NCBI GenBank assembly: GCA_022661535.1
Contig: JAKULF010000001.1
Coordinates: forward strand, 682,001-746,000
Source: Eutypa lata
Taxonomy: Eukaryota > Ascomycota > Sordariomycetes > Xylariales > Diatrypaceae
Reading direction: 5' to 3'
DNA length: 64,000 nucleotides
This document shows, piece after piece, positions 57,519 to 64,000 of this stretch; the stretch's first letter is position 1; each line of letters opens with the position of its first letter. The translations under genes were made by a program, and so were the position numbers. The notes under the pieces are model-generated. The model was given only the letters and a program-made list of their open reading frames with translations. It was not told the DNA's origin and made no database searches.

Positions 57519-59605
57519 TCAGTCTACCCTAGAGATCTTGAAGCCACCCGGCATGCGCGTCTGGAATACACCAGCCGGGTCGTAGTTGGCCGCGACCTCG
57601 CGCATGAAGGCCACATTCTCTTCGCCGTAAGTCTTGAGCGGGTTCTGCGTGTAGTCGGCGTAGTTGAGGTATTCCCAGTCCACCGCGGCCCCCAGCTCGG
57701 CGCTGTGGCCCTTCAGGGCGGTGCGGAACCCGGCGACGCGCTCGCGAGCGGTGCGCTCCTTCTCGACGTCGCCGCGGAAGGCCAGCTGCACCTGGAACAT
57801 GACCGAGTTCTGCGTCTCGCGATCTAACCCCATCACGTTGCCTCCCCTCTCGACCGAGTGTCTGGAGAAGATGGTAGGCAGCGCCTGGAAGATCGCGTGG
57901 CAGATGAAATCTCCGTCGGGAGATAGCTGCGCTTTCCAGTCTTCGACGAATCGTCTATGCATCTCTACCGCTTTTTCGTACATCCGTATGTCGTTGTGGA
58001 AGGCGATTCCGAACCAGACGTTCCTATCCTCACATTTATTAGCTATTGTGGTTGCTTGGTACTAAAACACTTGGGAATAGAAAACCCAAGTTCTGGTCTT
58101 GGTTAGGGAGCTCTTCCTTACCTGTAGCCGCCAACGAGCTCCAATTCGTTTGTCAGGTTGAGATGGCTGTCTTTACGCAGACTATTTGTCATCTGATCCG
58201 GTATCGCCATGAACTTGTCAAAAGCGGGCGGCGCCACGGCCCCGGTTGTGTCGTCGTAGGCGGCAGTAATGATAATATCCTGTACATTGGGCTCGTAAGA
58301 GAAAAAGACAATGGCAGAGCCGTCCGGGTAGTTCTCGATGTTGTTTGTCCAATCGACATAGGCTGCTATGTGCTGGTCTCCGGTTGAAGCTGGGTAGGTC
58401 ACCTAGATACATAGTGCTGTTAGCAATTACCTTTGCTTTTTAAGCACCTTACAATACTGATAAGTCACGGTAAGAAAGAACACATGGATTAGTTACTCAC
58501 CAACCCGCCCCATAACTCAGGGGCTTCAAAGGCTTGCATGTCGAAACGTGTCACGATTCCGAAATTAGCAGAGCCGCCCTTGAGTGCCTTGAACAGATCA
58601 GGATTCTGTTCCGCATTGGCATTGGTGATTTCTCTAAGGTGGAAGTAACGGTTAGCTATCATTAAAGGCTCTAAGCTTTCTAGTTTATTCCTCTATACAA
58701 TCGTAGCTAGTAACTAACAGGTGTCCGAGTCAAGTCTGAGAGGGCATTAAGTGGAAAAAGGGGGTGAAAGTAACCTACCCATTAGCAAGAACAACCTCGA
58801 AGTTGACAACGTTATCGCAACCGAAACCACGGCGGGCCGTGTAAAACGTGTTTCCGCCGCCGGTCAAGAACCCGGCTACGCCGACTGTGTTCGTCCGGCC
58901 TCCCGGAACTGTAACACCGTAGGGTGTCAGCTCTTCGTAGACATCCCGCCATCTCGACCCAGCCTGGATCTGGGCAATTTTTGTCTCCGGGACATAGGTC
59001 GTGTTCTTCATAAGTCCTTGAGAGGCACGTCTTGGTCAGCTTTTCGGGTTCACGACTTTACTCCCAAGGTTTCATACATACCCAGATCGATCGTCACACC
59101 CACATTAGCTATTGCGGAATTATTAATTAGGTACTCATGCTACCCAGTTCCTCTTACTTGGGGATTATACACACTGTTAGCGGCTCCCGGCCATACTGTA
59201 TGACCTCCACTCCGAATAGCGAACTCGCATGTCGTATTCTTGATGAGCAACGTCACTGCTAGTGCAACCTCTTCGGCGGTCGTTGGTTGGACGAGGCAGA
59301 AAGGCTTCAACTGCGCAGATACGGAAAAGTAGGACTCGATACGACTCTCGTAGACCTCATCGCCCGGATAGATTACGTTCTTCAAGCCAGAAGACTCCAG
59401 CGCAGAACACTGTCCACAGGGGTTAGGTATCAACTTAATGAGTAGTTGTTATACTACTAGTTGTCACGGCACGGCTTACACAGTCGACTACTGAGACAGA
59501 CATTTCGATACCGATTAGACCCGATGTTCTAGTAGTAGTAGCAGTAGTAGACGCTATGGTGGCAGCGGTCCAGGCAGTGAGTCCGAAGGATGCTAGATAT
59601 CTCAT
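57519..59605 (-). CDS. Secreted FAD-linked oxidase, berberine-bridge/AA7 type
   Basis: These oxidases transfer electrons from sugars, oligosaccharides or secondary metabolites to O2. Exons in transcription order: 59605-59480, 59409-59175, 59108-59082, 59016-58779, 58633-58501, 58402-58122 and 58023-57519; 514 aa. One exon is only 27 nt. The N terminus is a likely signal peptide ([19 protein letters not shown]). The FAD domain has [13 protein letters not shown] and [17 protein letters not shown], where the His is the expected covalent 8-alpha attachment site. In the second site, [14 protein letters not shown], the Cys used by doubly linked enzymes is Gly, so attachment is probably single. [20 protein letters not shown] and [14 protein letters not shown] follow. 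The C-terminal BBE domain ends in [14 protein letters not shown]...[16 protein letters not shown]. The substrate is unknown and no biosynthetic cluster surrounds it. Confidence 0.9.
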
Positions 59606-60475
59606 AGCGCGATACTTCACATGAAATTATCCCATTGGAAAAACAAAACGATGCTCATGTATGATGACACTGAGAGTTGGGGTAATCGTAAAACTTATCT
59701 ATCTTCTTGGCCGAAGTTGATAAGACAATTAGATGGACAGGTCTACTATGGTATATATACACAAATACATAAAGACTCTGTCTTTCCTATCACATATAGT
59801 CCGAGGTATGCATTTCGGGCTGTCAGCATGGCAGATTCTACGAATGGGAAGTGTAGAAGACGCTATGATCTCCTATAATTGCATATTTGGTTGCGATTAC
59901 CTAATTCTCTATTACTGGCTCTCTGAACCCGGGTTAATGGCTGGGTATATTTACATACCTATAGCATTATTGCACCAAATCTTCTGACGACGGGTCATAT
60001 GCGTAAGCTGACTACGGGATGTGGAGATATTGGTGCGGGGAATATAGGGGATCATCACCCCTCGGGGTGATACATATGTTGTAAAACCGGTGCCAGTTTA
60101 CATAGAAGGTTTGCTGTGTAGGAAGAAATTGAAGGCGAAAAGAAATGCAACACAGATATAATTGGGTATTGCTGTAGTTATTGATATCCGTATGCAGAGT
60201 ACTTTCCACCATGGTAATAAAGTGATAAAACGCGAGCTTCTTCCCTGTGCTATTTGAGCATGTCGAACGCGGATTGGATGTCCCTTAATGTGAGATCCGA
60301 GAGAACTGGAGTTTAAGCATACCTTGCATCTGAGATGGTATGTAGTCAGAAGGCATGCATCATTATAAAGGACTATGCATACAGTTGTAGTATAACAAGT
60401 TGCATCGCCACTTAATCGAGATATGTAGACATGTACAGTCTAACTCTTACATTATACCTAGACGTTATCACATCA
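59606..60475. other. Intergenic region, FAD oxidase 5' flank / FMT1 3' flank
   Basis: About 0.9 kb of AT-rich DNA with no supported gene. A short inverted pair CACCCCT/AGGGGTG-like occurs near 60055-60070 (ACCCC-TCG-GGGT). Confidence 0.4.
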
Positions 60476-62239
60476 CTATCTCCATTCCGTGGCAATGTGA
60501 GGCTCTGCCGCGGAGTCCAGGAGGCTCCTCGCTTTCTCCCTTTGGTGCCCCTTTGATATCCAGTGCCCGTTGATCGTCTCAAGGATGGGGTTATACTCAT
60601 CGAGCACCTTCTCCAGCCGATCGCAAGCCTCGCCCAATTTTCCGCCACCACCGTCGTCCAGCGAATCCGGCAGACGCACCATCCCCGTAGCATACCTCAG
60701 TCCCTCCACTTCGCATGCCACGTGCAGGTCGTAGTCGACGGTACGCTTGAGGCGCCGTCGCCGCTCCCACGTCAGGCGCGGCAGCGGGGCCACCGCGCTG
60801 AAGGGTTCCGCGACCTGCGCCGCCGCTTTCGCCTTCTCGCCCTCGACTTTGAGCAGCGGGATCCGCACGTACGCCTCCGTCTGCACGCTGGGCGGGTTGT
60901 ACGGCGAGATGTAGATGGCGTCGTCCGAGGGATGCGTCCAGTAGTAAATGGGTCGGGAGAACGTCCGAACTGGCTCCTCCTTACCCTTTTCCCCCCTTTC
61001 CTCTCCCTCGTTCCCTTTCGGCGGCGTCGGCGGCGTCGGAGGGGGTTCTTGGTACCATCGGTGAAGCTTGCGGTAGGACCACTTCCCGGCCGTCTTGGGC
61101 GGGAAGAACACTTTCCTGATACTACGGGCGCCGACGCTATTCCTCGTCTCGCCCTCGCCCTCGTCTCTGTCCTTGCTCTTGCGCTTGCGACCACTACAGT
61201 CGACCTCGTCCGTCTCCTCGACGAGGATGCGCTTGAGCTCCTTGGTAGATCCCCCTCCTCCCGCCACCGCTCTCGCTTTGAACCACAGCGGCCCGACGAC
61301 GCGCTGCCTGCGCGCCAGCGACCGCGGCCGGAACCAAGTCCACGGCGGCACCTGGCGATCCCACGACGTGATCTTCGGCGCCCAGGGCGCGTGGTACGTC
61401 GCGGGATCGACCGACGGGTCCGTGTAGACGACGTCCTTCCGCGGCGGCACGTGCAGGCCCCTCCGGAGGCTCTCGACCAGCAGCTGCGCCCCCACCGCCG
61501 CCGCCGCTTCCTGCAGCTGCGCCACCGTGCAGTCCCTCGGGATCCGCGATGTCATCGCGCCGCTACTGCTGTCGTCGGCAGCACCGCCCCCTCCCTTCCA
61601 CTTCACCGTGTTCCGCGCCAGGATCACGCCCCGGTCGAACGAGGTCTCGTCTAGCGTCTGCAGCGTCACCCCCGTCGTCTGCACCCCGTCCAGCAGGATG
61701 TGGTGGAGCGGCGCGGGGCCCCGGTACGCCGGTAGTAGCGACGGGTGCACGTTCAGCCCGCCGTACTTCGCTGCGCCGAGTAAACGCGGGGGCACGAATA
61801 GCCCGAATGATACTGCGATGATCAGGTTGGTCGCCGATGGCATCTCCCACCCCGTGAAGGTGTCGCGCTCGTGCACGGGTAAGCCCAGGGATGTCGCCAG
61901 TGCCTTGATCGGCACCTCCCGGATCACTTTGTAGCCGCGCCCTGTGGGTTTGCCTGGTCGCACGACCACGTCGATGGACTCAACTAGCCCCGGGTTCGTG
62001 CGGTGCTCCTCGTACAGGGCCTTTAGCGAGGCGCCGCTGAAGTCGTCTGAACCGCAGAACAGGATCCGTAGGGGGTCGGATGCCTTCTTTTCTTCCCTAG
62101 CTGTAGCTGTGCTGTAGGTGCGGAGAATGTAACAACAGCCACTGTGAGCTAAGGGGCGCGCATGTGCGTACGCCTGGCATGGCAAGGAAGGGCTCCATGG
62201 TCTCCTGACTCGGAATATGTGACTTGCGCGTTGTAACAT
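60476..62239 (-). CDS. FMT1: Mitochondrial methionyl-tRNA formyltransferase
   Basis: The enzyme formylates initiator Met-tRNA for mitochondrial translation, using 10-formyl-THF. It is a single exon; the first ATG in frame is at 62239 (MLQRASHIFRV), giving 587 aa. The four codons upstream begin with TTG and are probably not translated. The N terminus is Arg/Ser-rich without acidic residues up to LRTYSTATAREE, a good mitochondrial presequence. The formyltransferase domain reads LRILFCGSDDFSGASLKAL, then GKPTGRGYK, AVSFGLFVPPRLL, and the catalytic block GLNVHPSLLPAYRGPAPLHH (Asn and His), followed by TGVTLQTLDETSFDRG (Asp). The C-terminal half is longer than in bacterial Fmt (about 315 aa total) and has low-complexity Lys/Glu/Arg and Pro/Thr inserts. 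GC3 is very high, which creates long empty frames on the other strand. Confidence 0.94.
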   Translation of the reverse strand: MLQRASHIFRVRRPWSPSLPCQAYAHARPLAHSGCCYILRTYSTATAREEKKASDPLRILFCGSDDFSGASLKALYEEHRTNPGLVESIDVVVRPGKPTGRGYKVIREVPIKALATSLGLPVHERDTFTGWEMPSATNLIIAVSFGLFVPPRLLGAAKYGGLNVHPSLLPAYRGPAPLHHILLDGVQTTGVTLQTLDETSFDRGVILARNTVKWKGGGGAADDSSSGAMTSRIPRDCTVAQLQEAAAAVGAQLLVESLRRGLHVPPRKDVVYTDPSVDPATYHAPWAPKITSWDRQVPPWTWFRPRSLARRQRVVGPLWFKARAVAGGGGSTKELKRILVEETDEVDCSGRKRKSKDRDEGEGETRNSVGARSIRKVFFPPKTAGKWSYRKLHRWYQEPPPTPPTPPKGNEGEERGEKGKEEPVRTFSRPIYYWTHPSDDAIYISPYNPPSVQTEAYVRIPLLKVEGEKAKAAAQVAEPFSAVAPLPRLTWERRRRLKRTVDYDLHVACEVEGLRYATGMVRLPDSLDDGGGGKLGEACDRLEKVLDEYNPILETINGHWISKGHQREKARSLLDSAAEPHIATEWR

Positions 62240-63038
62240 GATAGTATGCAACTTTATGTATTTATAGCCAACAAGGACAAGGAGACGTAAGTAGTTTTAG
62301 CTGCGTTCCCGCCTTTTTTCACACCATCGTGCTCTCTTTTTTTCCCGTGGAAAAAATTGCGCTCGAGGCGCTGGAATTTAGCAGATATAAGATTGCACAC
62401 GAATTTCCGTAAGTCTCTTGAGTTTAGATTTCACAAGCCGCGTTGAACAAGCGATAGTTAGGTAGTTGACGCTGCTGCTGTTCTCATTGGATTAGGAATA
62501 ATAAATCTTGAAGCACACAAGAGCTCCAACGTTACTTAGCTCTTTATTCTGACTGGGTCGGGTATTTGCAGTGAGCGCGCACAGACCACATTTAATGCTT
62601 ATAGGGAGATAACTACCTACTACGAAGTACAGCCCCTTTTACCTATCAACTCTGCCTTATATAAACTAAGGAACGAATCTATGCTCTATAATTGTTAGAT
62701 TCGGTAAACAAGCTAGTAGGTATAATAAGGGGCTATGAAGGGGCTGGTAGTTTGCCTTGTGTAAGCTCAAGGCATAAACTCACTAGGTACTAGCGCACCT
62801 GTACAGATATCTGATTAAGACAACAGTCGAGAAATCGCCAAAGAGCAAGGCTTATTTGACCATTCTTGATGTAATAGCTACATACGGCTGTATCAGGAAC
62901 AAGAGATAACTAACTACAAGGTAACCAATCCTTTGCCACGCACCCGTTATCCAATGGCCGGTATCTACACTCTGAGCGCCACACCAAAACAAGGACGAAT
63001 CATCATCGTGAACGACGTTATTACAGCCAGCTTTTTTT
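62240..63038. other. Intergenic region, FMT1 5' flank / FBP1 3' flank
   Basis: About 0.8 kb. A T9 run at 63032-63040 abuts the FBP1 stop codon on the plus strand. No gene is seen. Confidence 0.45.
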
Positions 63039-64000
63039 TTACTTGTGGAAGGACTTGACTTTTTCGACTTCGTCGTAACTGCCCAAGTAGATACCCGAGC
63101 GGTCGTGGATGTGTTCAGGCTCGACATCTAGCATCCGGTTCATGTTGCTGTCGATAGCCTGGCCACCAGCTGAGAGGATTTGTTAGCTGCTTGATCGTAA
63201 TTCTAGACATCACATAGTAGTGAACTCACCATTTTCAAACACCATAGCCATCGGCGCACACTCGTACAGAATCCGGAGCTTTCCCTTCGGGCTCTTCTTG
63301 TCCGCCGGGTAAGCGAAGATACCGCCGTACAACAGAGTCCGGTACGCATCGGCCACCATGGAGCCGATGTAACGCGCGCTATACGGCTTTCCGTTGCTCT
63401 CCTGGGGGAACTTCAGGGCGTCGAAGTAGTTCTTGGTGCTGTCCTCCCAGTACAGCGCGTTGCCCTCGTTGACGGAGTAGATGGACCGCTTCCTCGGGAT
63501 CTTCATGTCCGGGTGCGTCAGGATGAACTCGCCGAACGAGTTGTCGAGCGTGAAGCCGTTCACGGTGCCGTGCTTCATGGTGATGACCAGCTGCGCCGAA
63601 GCGCCGTACATGGTGAACCCGGCCGCGATGAGCTCGCTTCCGGGCTTCAGGATGTCCTCCTTGGTGCCGGTCGAGCCGTCCTCCAGCCGGTGGATGCCGA
63701 AGATCGTGCCGACCGAGACACCGGCGTCCAAGTTGGAGCTGCCGTCGATGGGGTCGCAAGCTACGGCGTAGCGGGCGCCGCCCTGGTCCTTGAAGAATAT
63801 AACCTCCTCCTCCTCTTCTGATACCAACAAGGCGCACTTGCCCGAGGTCCTCATGGCGTTGATGAAGATCTCATTTCCGATGACGTCAAGCTTCTTCTGA
63901 TCGTCACCGGTCGCGTTCGACTGACCTGCTAGTCCGGTAAGGTTTACGAGAGTCGCTCGGCGGATGTAGTAGGATATGGCTTTGAAGGCGAATTGCAGGG
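63039..64000 (-). CDS. FBP1: Fructose-1,6-bisphosphatase (5' part beyond window)
   Basis: This is the irreversible gluconeogenic step, fructose-1,6-bisphosphate to fructose-6-phosphate. The visible exons are 64000-63230 (continuing past the window) and 63169-63039, separated by a 60-nt intron (63229-63170, GTGAGT...CTCAG). The join reads FENAGGQAIDSNMNRMLDVE and ends SYDEVEKVKSFHK. Seen: a segment before the active site (KKLDVIGNEIFINAMR), SEEEEEVIFF, and the metal/phosphate site DPIDGSSNLDAGVSVGTIFG. Further on are SNGKPYSARYIGSMVADAYR and the sugar-phosphate block YGGIFAYPADKKSPKGKLR. About the first 60-80 residues, with the start codon, are outside the window. The first ATG in view at 63854 is internal. 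In fungi this enzyme is typically repressed by glucose; nothing here shows how. Confidence 0.97.

Noticed and set aside
60563..61654. 363-aa plus-strand frame opposite FMT1
   Set aside because: It is Arg/Pro-rich nonsense caused by high GC3 in FMT1; the minus-strand frame has all the catalytic motifs.
57519..62239. Secondary-metabolite cluster around the FAD oxidase
   Set aside because: Neighbours are PEX11, FMT1 and FBP1; no synthase, P450 or regulator is present.
1..64000. tRNA genes
   Set aside because: I looked for GGTTCGA-type B boxes with matching acceptor stems in the spacers and found none convincing. A tRNAscan-SE run would settle it.

Overview
The window is nuclear DNA of a filamentous ascomycete (Pezizomycotina). 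Short introns (about 48-264 nt) have GT...AG ends, often with a CTAAC/CTAAT-type branch site. Other pointers are a lone dispersed 5S rRNA gene, single-copy housekeeping genes on both strands separated by 0.6-2.5 kb of AT-richer DNA, and an HDEL-ending BiP. A Sordariomycete, perhaps Xylariales, is my guess from the general look of the sequence; nothing here proves it. I see no transposon, CRISPR array, prophage, tRNA or secondary-metabolite cluster.

Layout, left to right: a PP2C phosphatase (-, 0.2-2.1 kb, 5' end unresolved); methionine-R-sulfoxide reductase MsrB (+, 3.5-4.2); an unrecognised protein (+, 5.8-6.5); a small single-pass membrane protein (-, 7.3-7.9); chaperonin subunit CCT5 (+, 9.2-11.2); a HECT E3 ligase with an AZUL zinc finger (-, 12.8-16.8); ribosome-biogenesis factor REI1 (+, 18.4-20.2); an orphan polytopic membrane protein (-, 21.6-23.2); 5S rRNA (-, 24.0-24.1); long-chain acyl-CoA synthetase (+, 25.6-27.9); a Doa4/USP8-like deubiquitinase (-, 29.5-32.8); ESCRT-0 subunit VPS27 (+, 34.2-36.5); ribosome-rescue GTPase HBS1 (+, 37.2-39.9); BiP/KAR2 (+, 42.0-44.3); a GIT1-like MFS transporter (-, 44.9-47.1); an Fpg-type DNA glycosylase (-, 49.6-50.8); PRPP synthetase PRS1 type (+, 52.2-53.7); PEX11 (-, 55.8-56.6); a secreted berberine-bridge-type FAD oxidase (-, 57.5-59.6); mitochondrial methionyl-tRNA formyltransferase (-, 60.5-62.2); and fructose-1,6-bisphosphatase, cut by the window end (-, 63.0-64.0).

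Exon joins were worked out by hand and each multi-exon model closes in frame: CCT5 550 aa, HECT 1341, REI1 560, acyl-CoA synthetase 700, Doa4-like 1089, VPS27 734, HBS1 774, BiP 666, GIT1-like 501, Fpg 387, PRS1 434, PEX11 237, FAD oxidase 514. Themes are proteostasis and ubiquitin trafficking (CCT5, HECT, Doa4-like, VPS27, BiP), translation and ribosome quality (REI1, HBS1, FMT1, 5S), and lipid/peroxisome and central metabolism (acyl-CoA synthetase, PEX11, FBP1, PRS1, GIT1-like). The most notable links are the head-to-head Doa4-like/VPS27 pair, which act at the same endosomal step, and an HBS1 intron whose retention would give a GTPase-less, Ski7-like isoform. No wholly new system is evident; the least explained loci are the protein at 5.8-6.5 kb, the orphan membrane protein at 21.6-23.2 kb and paired hairpins at 20.8 kb.
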